Assembly (NCBI GenBank): GCA_003116875.1
Contig: BCKT01000005.1
Span: 1,240,001-1,304,000, forward strand
Source of the DNA: Takashimella koratensis
Taxonomy: Eukaryota > Basidiomycota > Tremellomycetes > Trichosporonales > Tetragoniomycetaceae
Direction of reading: 5' to 3'
Length of the DNA: 64,000 nt
Both the position numbers and the translations under genes were made by a program. Below, piece after piece: positions 9,241 through 20,037 of the stretch. Each line of letters opens with the position of its first letter. Within the stretch, counting starts at the first letter, position 1. The notes under the pieces are model-generated. The model had not been told where the DNA came from. It made no database searches and worked only from the letters and a program-made list of their open reading frames with translations.

Positions 9241-11727
9241 TCAGTCCTCTTCCATCGCGGTATTAGACTCGTTCGAATCCTCTTTGATCATCTCGATCGA
9301 CTCGGGATCAGAGACCCTCCTCTCTCCATGCTCTGAACCATTCAAAGCGTTTTGCGCCTGTGCGAGGCTGAGTAGACCCAGTCCTCCCAACGCCTGCGGT
9401 GCCGCACCTGGTGTGACTGCCGCCGCGACCGCCGCACTCGCTCCTGGTCCGGTAGGTATAAATGGCCCGCCTAATGGCCTGGATGGGCCGCCTGCGAATC
9501 CGCCGTTCCCAAGACTTGAGGAAAGTACGCCCGACGTGGATCCGATACTGAGTGCCGGCGAAGCCGCGCGGCTTCGGCTCGACATGGGGCGCGTATAAGG
9601 GTGGGCCTGTTTGGGTCCGATCCCTGGAGGTCGGTTGAGTTGGAAAGAGGATGCAGAAGCAGCGAGGTTGGAAGAGTAGACAGGGGTGTGGGAAGGAGAA
9701 CTGGGAATGGGGATCGCTAGAGGTTTGGAAGGTGAGAGTGGGTTGGATGCGGATGAAGGGAACGGCGAGGGAGAAGAGCCGCGTGGTCGTTTGTAGGGAT
9801 CAAATCGGTCCTCAGTTGCCCCAGCTAAGACAAAAATCAGCAAAGAGTTGAAAGCACGTGGCATGGAAATTGGTGACTTGCCTTTGCGTTTGCCGGGACG
9901 AACCGAGGTAGAGCCACCAAAAGACTCGCGGTACTGCATCATCCCTGGGCTCATCGACATGCCCGGTGACGTCGCGAGCTGTAGGTCGGACTTCCCCATC
10001 AGCACATGCCCTTTCTTCAAGCAAGGTACACTCACCTCCAGCTTCTCCACCGTTGGGCTGCCCAGCGGCGTCCCGATCCCACCACCCATTGCTAAGCTCC
10101 CAAACGCGCTCGGCAAAGCGATGCCTGTTCCTGGACTCGGTACCATCCCTAAACTCTGCGACAAGCTCAGTCTACCCGGCTTCAGTGTCCCTCCGTTCCC
10201 GCCTGCCCCTGACCATGGCTGGTTATTCGATGGCGGGGTCGGCTGCGTCGAGTTCTCCGCGCCTGAACCTGACGACCGTCCATGACCTGGGGTCGATTTA
10301 CCCGAATCACTCCTCGCGCCCATTTGAATCGACGACGAGTGATTCGATCCAGGCCGGTCCATGTCCATTGCTGACGCAAACTCCATGTTGACCGCGCCGG
10401 CCTGTTGCCAGTCTGGCGCAGAATCGTCCATTGTCATATCATCGCTATCCGAGTCGGTCGAGTTGCCGCGCCACCGCTGACTCCAATGCCGAGTGGAGGT
10501 GGTGCCCATTTCGTCGTCATCGTCGTCTCCGACCATCTCAGGGTACCGACCCCGCGTGTTCCTCCGCTGTCGGGGTGTGAAGGGTAGTGCGGAGGGGTGA
10601 GAAGCAAGGAGCCGTTGAAGGCGAGCTTCAGATCGCATCTCGTGTTCGAGCGGTTCGCTTTCAGAGATCAGAGTAGCAAGGAGCGCACCGGGGAGCGGCC
10701 GGCCGTGGAAGGGGGGCTGGTGGCGGTCGGGCTCGCGATCGATTTCACCGACACCCGCGCCCTCGGGGAGTATATCAAAGTCGTCTGCCCGGGCTTTACC
10801 CTTACGCCGCGACGCTGCAGCATGGAGGTGGCTCGGTAGCCATTTGAGGGGAGACCGACGCTCGCCGTCGGCCAGGATTGAGCTCGACCCGATCCCAGAA
10901 TCCATGTCCATCGCTGCATCGCCATCTAGCTTTGCGCCAAAGCCGATATCGGGTGATCCGCCTGGTAACGGCGGTGTCGAAGTTGTCAGGGCCTCGATTG
11001 CGAGTGGGGGCGCAGACGAGACCCGCCGGATTGTGGGGTGATTGAGGAACGTCGAAGGGGAGACCCATCGCGGTAACGGCTGAGCGTTGGGTTGTTGTAT
11101 TTGAACAGGTTGAGAGAGGCTGGTTTGCTGAGGCTGTGACTGAGTGTCGTGATGGGGCATTGGGGAGTTGGTGCTTTCCTCCTCGCCGTCGTCGAAAGCG
11201 CTCGCAGATAAAGATGGAGGGGTAGCCGTGATGGGAGTCTGCGTCAAGCTGAGCATACTCGGTCGTCGCATCCTCCGAGTAGTCACTGTCCCCGCGCTCG
11301 GTGGAGACGAAGTTGAGCCTGCAGAAGCTGTAACGCCGGCTGCTATGCTCATTCCAGGAGGGAACGCTGTCGTGGGTGAGAGTCGTTCTCGGCCGGTGCT
11401 AGTTGAGGCAACCGGGGAGACGGCCAGACCAAAGGCGTTGGATGTGGCTGCGAAACGAACCGGAGAGACGGGTCCAGAGGTGTAGCCCGAGCTACTGCTC
11501 AGGCGAGAGGTATTGAGACTGAGGTTCACATTTGGGCCGGAGCCAGAGGAGAGGGGCGAGACTGCGGCATTGGGTCTGCTATTCCTTAGGTTAGCTGGAG
11601 AGCGGTGACGGAGGGCGAGGCAGTGAGATGTAATTACGCACAGCTGGTCTGACTCGCCTCCTTCACCCCTGTCCACACTGGGGCCGGCTCTGCGGTCGGC
11701 TCGGGGCGTAGAAGGAGCGCCGCTCAT
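9241..11727 (-). CDS. Low-complexity serine/proline-rich protein, probably nuclear
   Basis: I do not recognise a family. Read straight through it is an open frame of 828 codons from ATG at 11727 (MSGAPSTPRADRRAGP) to a TAG at 9241. Three segments look like introns whose lengths are multiples of three and which lack in-frame stops: 11579-11641 (63 bases), 9979-10035 (57 bases) and 9825-9881 (57 bases). Spliced, the product is about 769 residues. The last intron has a GC..AG rather than GT..AG border. Splicing it creates a basic stretch KRKAGATEDRFDPYKRPRG near residue 600, resembling a bipartite nuclear import signal. Much of the remainder is Ser, Pro, Gly and Thr with an acidic patch GDDDDDEMG. 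A regulatory nuclear role is a guess. Confidence 0.7.
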   Translation of the reverse strand: MSGAPSTPRADRRAGPSVDRGEGGESDQLCVITSHCLALRHRSPANLRNSRPNAAVSPLSSGSGPNVNLSLNTSRLSSSSGYTSGPVSPVRFAATSNAFGLAVSPVASTSTGRERLSPTTAFPPGMSIAAGVTASAGSTSSPPSAGTVTTRRMRRPSMLSLTQTPITATPPSLSASAFDDGEEESTNSPMPHHDTQSQPQQTSLSQPVQIQQPNAQPLPRWVSPSTFLNHPTIRRVSSAPPLAIEALTTSTPPLPGGSPDIGFGAKLDGDAAMDMDSGIGSSSILADGERRSPLKWLPSHLHAAASRRKGKARADDFDILPEGAGVGEIDREPDRHQPPFHGRPLPGALLATLISESEPLEHEMRSEARLQRLLASHPSALPFTPRQRRNTRGRYPEMVGDDDDDEMGTTSTRHWSQRWRGNSTDSDSDDMTMDDSAPDWQQAGAVNMEFASAMDMDRPGSNHSSSIQMGARSDSGKSTPGHGRSSGSGAENSTQPTPPSNNQPWSGAGGNGGTLKPGRLSLSQSLGMVPSPGTGIALPSAFGSLAMGGGIGTPLGSPTVEKLEVSVPCLKKGHVLMGKSDLQLATSPGMSMSPGMMQYRESFGGSTSVRPGKRKGKSPISMPRAFNSLLIFVLAGATEDRFDPYKRPRGSSPSPFPSSASNPLSPSKPLAIPIPSSPSHTPVYSSNLAASASSFQLNRPPGIGPKQAHPYTRPMSSRSRAASPALSIGSTSGVLSSSLGNGGFAGGPSRPLGGPFIPTGPGASAAVAAAVTPGAAPQALGGLGLLSLAQAQNALNGSEHGERRVSDPESIEMIKEDSNESNTAMEED

Positions 11728-12556
11728 GAGTAGCTCTGGTGCGAGCTGTGATCAGAGCACAGCAACAGCTCCGTGGCGACGTGGTCGAGAGGGCCGCGAG
11801 GAGGACAAGCGCGCCAAGAAGGCCGAGTGTCACCTCAACACTGCCCTGTTCCCGCGTGAGCTTGGCTAAGGGTCTTTAATTAGATAGATGTGAGTCAGAG
11901 GTGGTGGAGAGATGCCGAGGAGAGAGACGGGATGGGTGAGGAAGAAAGGAGGACGAGAGCAGTGGAGGAGAGTAGGACTGAGTCGAGGAAAGGTCGTTCA
12001 GAGGAGCGGAGAAAGTCTGGCGGAAGGGTTCAACGCGGTTTACAGGTCGCCTGTCGCTGCTATGTCCCTAGCGAAGTTATGAGTATGCCCTTTGCTGTCT
12101 GCTGGGCTGTGGTCGATGTGGTCGATGTGGTCGATGTCGTCGAGGTGATCGTGATGAGGATGCTGTGAGGTCGAGGATCGAGACTGAGGCCAACCTTTTT
12201 TTTTATGCGCTGTTATTTGCTATGCGCAGTCCCCGCTTAATGGGTGGGGGACATGGGCGCCCCACGCCACGTCTCAATTGTCCACAACACCACCCACCGA
12301 CACCACCATCCACCCCGTCCTCACCATTTCCCACCTGACAGTCGACTCCAACACGGGTACACCACCTTACGCTCGCCGAACAGGACCCCTGAATACGTTC
12401 CGATCTACGAAGAACGCTCGAATATCCCTCAGACGAGGAGGAATCGACGCGCACGTCGCGACTCTCACCCACCCATTTGCCCGACTCTCGCGCGCCAGGA
12501 CCGATCCCTCGTCAAGATCCGTCTCAGTAATCGATCGAGCCCGACTCTGAAACACG
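11728..12556. promoter_or_regulatory. Bidirectional upstream region of low-complexity gene and RabGAP
   Basis: About 830 bases between two divergent start codons. The first part (11728-11880) is the likely 5' leader of the minus gene. A nine-base unit GTGGTCGAT is tandemly repeated three times around 12109-12135 with a degenerate fourth. Short open frames are present but show no family resemblance. Confidence 0.45.
12109..12143. repeat. Short tandem repeat, (GTGGTCGAT)n
   Basis: Three exact copies of a nine-base unit plus a degenerate fourth in the divergent intergenic region. Probably a simple-sequence expansion. Confidence 0.6.
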
Positions 12557-15401
12557 ATGAAACCGTCAGCTCCACCTCCACGCCCTCACTCTGCCAATCC
12601 CAACATGTCCTTGACCTCATCTTTCTTCCCTCGATCCGTGACCCCGACCTCGCGCCAGAACTCCACCACGGGCGGTTCCTCCGTTTCTCTCGGAGGCGCT
12701 GGTCCTCATTCCAACTCTGGCGCTGCACCGACACACCACATCGCTGGGTCGGGAGGGGCGGAACTAGGATCTGGTGGTGGGATAGGCGCAGCCAACGCGT
12801 CGGCGTTGAGCTTGTCGCAGCGCGCGGTGTCGGCGAGCAGTTTTCGTGAGACCGAGTGGGAAGACGAGGACGCGTGGGACAGCAGTTCTGACCGCGATGA
12901 CGATGGGCCTGGAGGGTCGGGATCCACACGGATGACTAGCAGCATGGATGTGCCTGTCCGGGTCCGGCCATTGGGAGGGAGTAGTACGAGCGTCGTTAAT
13001 GTCCTCGGCGGCAGTGGGACGGCTGGAGCGGCTCCAATACCTATCCGTTCAGCAACCTCGCGCGAGTCAACCGCCGCACAGGCTCAGGCCATCGCGTCGT
13101 CAATTTCGGCGTCCTGGGCCTCCGCTTCGTTCCACCATGTCTCCCCGCCTTCGTCTTCGTCCGTCGGCGGTGCGTCCAGGCCTGTTCTCGCGACAGCGAA
13201 GACGTACACATCTGGCGTGCCCCCGCCTCCACCAGGGACGGCGCCAGATGCGCTCACAGCGTCCGGGATCGCACCGGGCCCTGGGATTGTGCCTACGGGC
13301 GCTGGAGTAGGCATGGGCGGGTCCAAACTCCCGCCAGGGGGCGCGTGGGAGATTGTCGATCCCGCAGATATCAAGGACGCAACGGAGCCTGAGCCTGAAC
13401 CCGCCCAGGTTGGTAAAGAAGTGATTCGGCCTGATGTCGAGGATATCCTTAAAGGTGAGTCTGGGATCTCTACTGATCTTTTCAAACTTGGGGCTAACTG
13501 AACAATCCTAGACCCACTTCAGCTACTGCAGAGTCTGTCCCTTTCAGCCCCACCCACACCCATCCAAACCGCCGCTTCTTCGTTCCCTTTCCTCCCCACC
13601 ACACCCACAGGCACAACCTCCTCCCTCTCCCCTAGCACCACCAGCCCTGCCGGTGGAATCCTCTCGACCCCCTCCGGCCAGTCATCCTCAGTCACTTGGG
13701 CAACACCGACGCATCTCACTGCTACGCCGGTCGACGCGACCCCTGGGTCACCGGCGCGAGGAGGATCTGCCCCCGGGACTCGCCGTGATGGAGGAGTGAG
13801 CAGGCAGCGCAGCGTGCGCACCGAGCGGAGGAGAGACAAATTCCAGAAGGTGCTCAGGGGGCGACAAGAAGATGGCGGCGGTGTTGATCTAGGTGAGTCA
13901 AGCCGGCGGATGTAGTAGGACACGAAGCTGACTGGAGTAGCGGAGTTGCGGAGGCTGGCCTGGTCTGGAGTACCTAGTGAAGTCCGCCCGATCGTCTGGC
14001 AGCTGCTCCTGGTAGGTACCCTCAGTCAAACGACGATCGACCTCCTTGTAAACTGACTTGGCCAGAACTACCTCCCGTTGCCAGTCCAGCCGCGCCTCAC
14101 GACCCTCCAGCGGAAACGGAAGGAGTACTCGCAGCTGGTCGACCAGTACTTTGGTCGCGGCCTCGCATCGCTCGACCAACAGGCGAGTGGTCTCTTCTTT
14201 CCCAAAATATCAGGACTACTTTATATGCTTGGAAGTCATGGCTAACGTGCGGATGCAGATCTGGCACCAGATCGAGATCGACGTTCCACGGACACGACCC
14301 GGTGCACCGCTCTGGAGCTGTCCGACTACTCAACGTGTGAGTCAAGCTTTCTCTCAGCGCCTTGCCTTCATCGCCGCAGAGCTGATTTCTTGCGCTTTGA
14401 CCACCGACAGAGCCTCGAGCGGATACTTTACGTTTGGGCGATTAGACACCCTGCTTCAGGCTATGTACAGGGTATCAACGACCTCGCGACGCCTTTCTTC
14501 GAAGTCTTCCTCAGCGCTTATGTCGGTGAGTTCAAGATCCCATCCCGGCCATTTCCTTTCACCCCACCTCGTCTTGTTCTCCTTTTGTCTGTTTAATTGA
14601 GTTCACTGACGATGTTCAGATACCGACCCCGAACTGTTTGATGTTGGGCTGCTAGAACCCCACGTCCTGGCGGCAATTGAAGCCGACTCGTTCTGGTGTC
14701 TTACGAAACTGCTAGACGGGATTCAAGATCACTATATCTCGCAACAACCGGGAATTCAACGGCTCGTCAAGCGGATGAGCGAGTTGGTCAAGCGTATCGA
14801 CGGTGAGTTTGGGTCATATCTAGGGTTGCGTCTTCAGAGGCCCTCGAGGCGGTCAGGGTCTCTGTACGGCGTCAGGAGGTGAAATGATTTGCTGATCATT
14901 GTTTCAATTTTGACTGCAGCCCCGCTCGCGGCACACTTTGAGGAGCAAGGCGTCGAGTTTATGCAGTTTGCGTTCCGGTGGATGAACTGTCTACTCATGC
15001 GCGAGATCAGCGTGAAATGTACCATCCGGATGTGGGATACCTACTTGGTGAGTAAAATCGACTGTTTCCTCCCTTTTCTCTAATCCAGACTCAAGTTGCT
15101 AACTCAACTCTTTTTTTTGCTTGTTACCTACGTTTAGGCGGAAGGTGCCGATGCCTTCTCCCAATTCCATCTTTACGTCTGTTCCGCACTCCTCGTCAAG
15201 TTCTCTGATCGACTTCGCGAAATGGATTTTCAAGAAATCATCATCTTCTTACAATGCCTACCTACGCATAAATGGAGTGATCATGAGATTGAACTCTTGT
15301 TGAGTGAAGCATACGTGTTGAAGACGGTTTGGCAAGGTGCTGAAAATCATTTTGCGAATTTGGGTAAAGGAGGCGGTGGGTTTGGGATGCTGGGGAGGTA
15401 A
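12557..15401 (+). CDS. TBC-domain Rab GTPase-activating protein, Gyp1/TBC1D22-like
   Basis: Predicted GTPase activator for Golgi Rab proteins (Ypt1-type in yeast). Start ATG at 12557 (MKPSAPPPRPHSANPN), stop TAA at 15399-15401. The first ~300 residues are disordered, rich in Ser, Gly and Pro. The TBC domain follows: the entry LRRLAWSGVPSEVRPIVWQL, then TLQRKRKEYSQLVDQYF characteristic of the TBC1D22/Gyp1 branch, the arginine finger in IEIDVPRT and the glutamine finger in GYVQGINDLATPF. Both catalytic fingers are intact. The domain ends with FRWMNCLLMREIS and the helix FQEIIIFLQCLPTHKWSDHEIE. There are at least seven short introns, beginning near 13455. Length is somewhat above yeast Gyp1 because of the disordered head. 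Confidence 0.92.
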
Positions 15402-15755
15402 AGTAGAGACGGGTCTAGTGGGCGAGGACACCAAGTCAATCAGGCGAGGTGGAGGTTGGACGGGGAAGTAGGTTAGGGAGAAAGATCCGAAGGGATGATG
15501 TCAAGGGGAGTGTACGTAGTGACAATCATGTCCTTGACACATGAACCAATACTAAACAAATCACGGCCAACCTGCAGTTCTTATCAACCGCACTACCTCT
15601 ATCTTCATTGTTCCAATTACCAGGACCTATGCATGCAGATCTTCTTTCATCTTCTTTCGTTTTTGCGCTTTAAATTAAAACTACTTTCACGTCCCCTACC
15701 TCTGTGCCTGCTCTCGGTTCCCCTTTGTTTGAGTAAACCAAGTGAGCCATAGCCT
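15402..15755. other. Intergenic, convergent 3' regions
   Basis: About 350 bases between the RabGAP stop and the stop of the RNA-binding protein. Nothing recognisable beyond expected 3' untranslated sequence. Confidence 0.5.
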
Positions 15756-18429
15756 TTACTCGTCTCTTCGTTCGTGCTCGCCTTCGTCACCCATCTCGAC
15801 CTCTCCTCCATCCTCTGCCATTCCTTCTTCCTCCTTGACTTCCTCTTTCACCCCACCAACCATTCCTCCAGCCCCCGGTCCTGAAGACGTATGCCAAGCG
15901 GCATGAATCCCGCCAGGCAAGTTTGCAATCTCCTTCGTACCCAATGCGAGTGCCTATAACCACCCATGATCAGCGACCGTCCCTTGACCACCTAACACCT
16001 GACAACAATTCCACCTGTCTATCTTCCAAAAACCAAGAATAACTCACCTTCTCCGCCATTTCTCTCGATGGATAACTGACCACTACTCCACCACCAGGCG
16101 CATCTTCCACGCTCCCTCCTGTGGACTCATACCACGCCCTCACCGCCGTCGCACCCTCTCCACTCGTCAGTGCATCGCCAGTGATGATCACCGTCTTGGA
16201 CCGGTTGTCCAGCCGCATAGGTCCGCGCTGGGCTCCGCCGCGCGCGCCTCGGGAAGCTCCCCGTCCACGAGCACGGTAGCTGCCTGTGCTGCTGCCCCGT
16301 GAATAAGGCGAGTACCGGTTCGACGGGATCCCAAGTGTCGATGCCTATGAGACATAACGAAGCCAAGTTAGCTCATGTCGACCGTGGGACAGTTGATAAA
16401 GCCTCGGCAAAGAACACAAACACCACTTGCCTTATCACGAAGAGCGCTTAGCTGCGCATTGAGCTTGAGCAACTCGTCCTGCTCGGTCTCGGCCTTGACG
16501 GCCCCACCCATCTCCACATCCCCCTCTCCCTCCGCTCCCGGCGCTGGCGCCTTATCCACCTCCTCGATCTCCTTCACCAGCTCTCTCAGTCTCCCCAGAA
16601 TCACCACTTTGTCCTCTTTACTCGCGGACCCTGCTCGATTCAACAACACTTTTTGCTCCGCAACCAAAGTCTCTTTCTTCGACCTCCTTTCTTTTGCTTC
16701 CAAGTTGGCGAGAGTCTTCTTCAGCCTCGATTCTGGGCCCTCGAGAGTCGCGACGACCCCGTTGTTGTCCGCACCACCAGAATCTGTCGACTTGTTCATG
16801 TTCGCGATCAAACCAGCGCTAGCGTCGAGAGCCTTTTGGCCAGCTCCACCTTGCCCCGGGCGCGGTCGATGCCATAAGACCTTGACGTGCCTGGACCCGA
16901 ACACCGCGTCGTCCGATTTCCACGCCGCGTATGCCTCAGCGTTCGTTCCGAAACTCACGAGCGCGCGTCGAGATCTGCCTTCAATCGCAATGTTCGTAAC
17001 TTCGCCAAACTTGGCAAACCAGTCTCGTACCGCGGGGACAGTGAGGGACGTCGGCGGGACATCAGTGAGTAAGATAGTAGTCCCATTGCGATCACTGGGA
17101 GCGCGATTGACTCCTTGGAACTCGTCGGGCGCGGAATGGGGCCCACCGTGTCCGTGCTGAGGCGGGAACGGACCGCCACCAGGGGGCATCATACCCATAC
17201 CCATGCCCATCGGCATAGGCATCATGCCTGGTGGGAAACCCATTGGGAATGGGTTCTGATTGGGATGTTGAGGACCACCAGCAAAACCAGGACCGCCGCG
17301 GCCACCACGTCCACGCCCGCCTCGACCAGCACCGCGACCGCGCATCCCCCCTCGTCCGCCGTCGCCGGGACCAGGTCCGGGACCGTCGGGCCCCATGCCT
17401 CCGAACGGCGGCATGCCAAACATCATCTCCGCAGAGGGGATAATGACGTCCTCGGAGTGCTCGTAGGGGCAGTTGACACCGCGCATGCAAAAACCGCGCT
17501 CTGTTGTATGTCAGCTCCTGACTTCTCGACATCCCACTAGCTGACGCACCATGGTAGTCGCGGCACGGTTCCCGTCGTCCCGGAGCCGGCCCTGGTCCAG
17601 CCCCAGGGATCGGCTTCACGTCGACGTCCCCATTTCTCCGCTGAGACGAAGGGCCCGCCGCCGGCCCCGTCGGCGTTGGTCGGACTGGCAATATCGGTTT
17701 CTGATCCACCGCCACCTGCGCAGCAATTGCAGAGGGAGCGATGCCAGGCGCTACTGCGGGGTTGATAGCGGGCACTTGAGCGAATTGTGGCTGGGATGCA
17801 GCCGATGGAGGGAGGTACGACCGAATGCGGATGGTCGCGAAGAGTTCCTCCACGAATGGGCGAGAGTCTAAGGAGAAGGGGTTTAGCGGAGGGAGGTAGG
17901 GATAGAGGTAGGGATAGAGAAGGAAGGCGAGGTCAGACTTACTGGCTTCGAGAAAGTCCGCTAGGTCAGTCGCGACGTACTAAAGGTCGTCAGCGATAGA
18001 GTTGACGGTCGAGAGCAGAAGACAAGCCGGGCAGTATCGACCATGGAGACTGGAATCGATCGACATGGGATTGTTGGGAGTATAAGAGGTAGGGACGTAC
18101 TTCTTTCCATTGCTCCTCGGATAAGGTCGTCTCGTGCTTGAGTAACGCGATGATGTAGTCTGCCATAACTTCAGGATCGGCATCGCACCTGGTGAATAGT
18201 CAGCGCTTGACCCTCTCAAGCCGGTCACGATCAGCACGGCTGATGTTGTAGACGATAGGAAGTGAGGGGTTGGATCAGAAATGAGGTGCGAGAAGAGAAG
18301 AGCAGGGAACAGAGTGGTGAGGATGAAACAAAGCCGAGGGGGAAGTAACGGCGATACGAACAAAGGTTCGAGTTTGACCACGAGCCACTGCTTGAAATCT
18401 GGCGACTCGCACGCCTCTTGGAAACTCAT
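15756..18429 (-). CDS. RBM26/27-like RNA-binding protein (PWI-like, CCCH finger, RRM)
   Basis: Nuclear RNA-binding protein resembling animal RBM26/RBM27, which act in nuclear RNA decay with the exosome-targeting machinery. Start ATG at 18429 (MSFQEACESPDFKQWL); stop TAA before 15756 after EHERRDE. Domains in order: an N-terminal PWI-like helical bundle with KLEPL...CDADPE...FVEELFATIRIRSYLPP; a CCCH zinc finger CRDYHERGFCMRGVNCPYEH; a long Gly/Arg/Met-rich linker (RGRGAGRGGRGRGG); an RRM starting RNGTTILLTDVPPTSLTV; a Lys/Glu coiled coil around LANLEAKERRSKKETLVAEQ; and a second RRM-like fold near the C-terminus, SKTVIITGDALTSG. Introns are short. The PWI tail and RRM spacing match the family well, and I infer a role in mRNA 3' processing or surveillance. 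Confidence 0.88.
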
Positions 18430-19036
18430 CGCGTTCTTTTCTTCAATCGATAAAGACGAGCGTGTGGTATACGTATCAGACTTGTCGAAGAGTGGTCGAT
18501 GGATGGGTATGGAGTAGACTGTCGAGGGAACAAGAGAGGAGAGTCACTTTGGGCTGCAGTTGAAGCGGAGCTGATTTTTCGGCTAACATTGGGAGTGTGC
18601 ACGAGGGTAAAAACGGGTATGGAGGATAGTACATTTACACGTAGTGACTACTAGTACAACGACCGACTCAACGGTATCGACGACGATGGCGACGACGGGG
18701 AGGGTATGGAACTGATAGTATCAACATAGAGACTGGATGCTGGGTAAGAGCATAGACACTATCAGTCTGGGCGGTACACCTCGAATTCAACCCAATGTCA
18801 TTGCATCGCCTGCCTCGCTTCGGCCCAACTTGCCCCGTCCTCGTCCTCGTCTTCCTCCTCCCCTCCATCTTGCGCGTGACCGATCATCTCCCAATCTCCG
18901 GTACCCACGGGCACCCCTAACACCTTCTCATCTCCCTGTTTCACCCCTTCCACCTCGTTCTCCCCGTTAACTTTCCCTTTCTCTCCATCCCCTATCGTAT
19001 CCGGGCTTACACCTCCACTGGGATCAGAGGGGAGCC
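18430..19036. other. Region between RBM26-like start and Atg16 stop, with an acidic open frame
   Basis: Contains the RBM26-like promoter plus a minus-strand open frame at 18798-19040. That frame starts with ATG (MRLPSDPSGG), encodes 80 mostly acidic residues including GEEEDEDEDG, and its ATG overlaps the TGA stop of ATG16 as ATGA. It could be an unrecognised C-terminal extension of Atg16 or a chance frame. Confidence 0.35.
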
Positions 19037-20037
19037 TCATGCTCCCCCGTCCCGAAAACCCCCTTCCTCCTTCCCCTTCCCTTTCCCTTCCCCCTCTTTA
19101 CGCTTCTCATCCTCCGCTGCCTCGCGCTCAAAGTCCGCGTTCATCTCGTCGGCAGTCATGTTCATCTTGTCCAGCCATCGCTGAAGCAACGACGCGTTAT
19201 CCGTTTGCAAAGCGACGTTCTTCTGCGTCAAGCCCGTGATCTCGATCTGTTGCGATAGGATCTCGTCGTGGAGTACCTGTTCAAAACCAGTTAGGACCGC
19301 CTCTAGCATGTACTTCTCTCCTCCACCCCTCCCTATCCTTGAAGTGGTCTCTTGCTCAATCCATCACTCGTCAGAAACACTCACACTTAAATCCTCGTTA
19401 CGCATCTTCCACCTCTCCTCCCACTCTCTATCCTTCCTGGTCCCCGCATCTCTCGCATCTCTCAGCTCTCTCACCTCCTCACGGAGACCTCTCACTTCCT
19501 CGTCCCTATCTCGGAGCGCGTCGGCCATTGACAACTGCTTGTTCTGGGCTGCTGCTTGGGTACGATAGAGGGTTGATAATTCGGCTCGGAGGGTGGATAA
19601 TTGTGATTCGAGGTGAGTCAGGAGCGGGGCGGGTGCAGAGCTGGTAAATGGTTAGTAATGTGGTGGTTGAAGGTTGGACATGACCAAGAAGTGCGGTGGG
19701 CAATGCCTGGATAGACTTTGGCTTTGGAGGAATAAACTCACCCTTCGCCTCCTTCTGTCGCGCCTCCTCGAAGCAGTGCGCGATTTCGTACCCGCAGATC
19801 CCTCGCCGTCTTCGCCAATCGCCTGTCTACACAAACTGATCAGTTGTGCTTCAAGCGCAGACTTCAAGGCTAGTACCAACCCCGCCTCGCCTACTCACAC
19901 TGCTCAACAACCTCCTTGACGGCCTCGCCGTCCGCCTGTGCCGCGATCAACCGCGATCGTATTTGGTTCTGCCATGGTGGGTACCCGGCGCCTGCTGATC
20001 CCCCCGCTGACGTGGTCGAGAATGTGGATGCAGACAT
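19037..20037 (-). CDS. ATG16: Autophagy protein Atg16
   Basis: Coiled-coil subunit of the Atg12-Atg5-Atg16 complex, which positions the E3-like activity for Atg8 lipidation on the forming autophagosome. Start ATG at 20037 (MSASTFSTTSAGGS) and an N-terminal segment PPWQNQIRSRLIAAQ matching the Atg5-binding helix of fungal Atg16. A long heptad coiled coil fills the middle. The family C-terminal signature is seen as DEILSQQIEITGLTQKNVAL followed by NASLLQRWLDKMNMTADEMN, the counterpart of ENKELVERW...EADRMN. A Lys/Glu/Gly-rich tail ends at TGA 19037-19039. There are several introns. Like yeast Atg16 and unlike animal ATG16L1 it has no WD40 domain in the part read. The tail overlaps another open frame by four bases. 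Confidence 0.85.
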
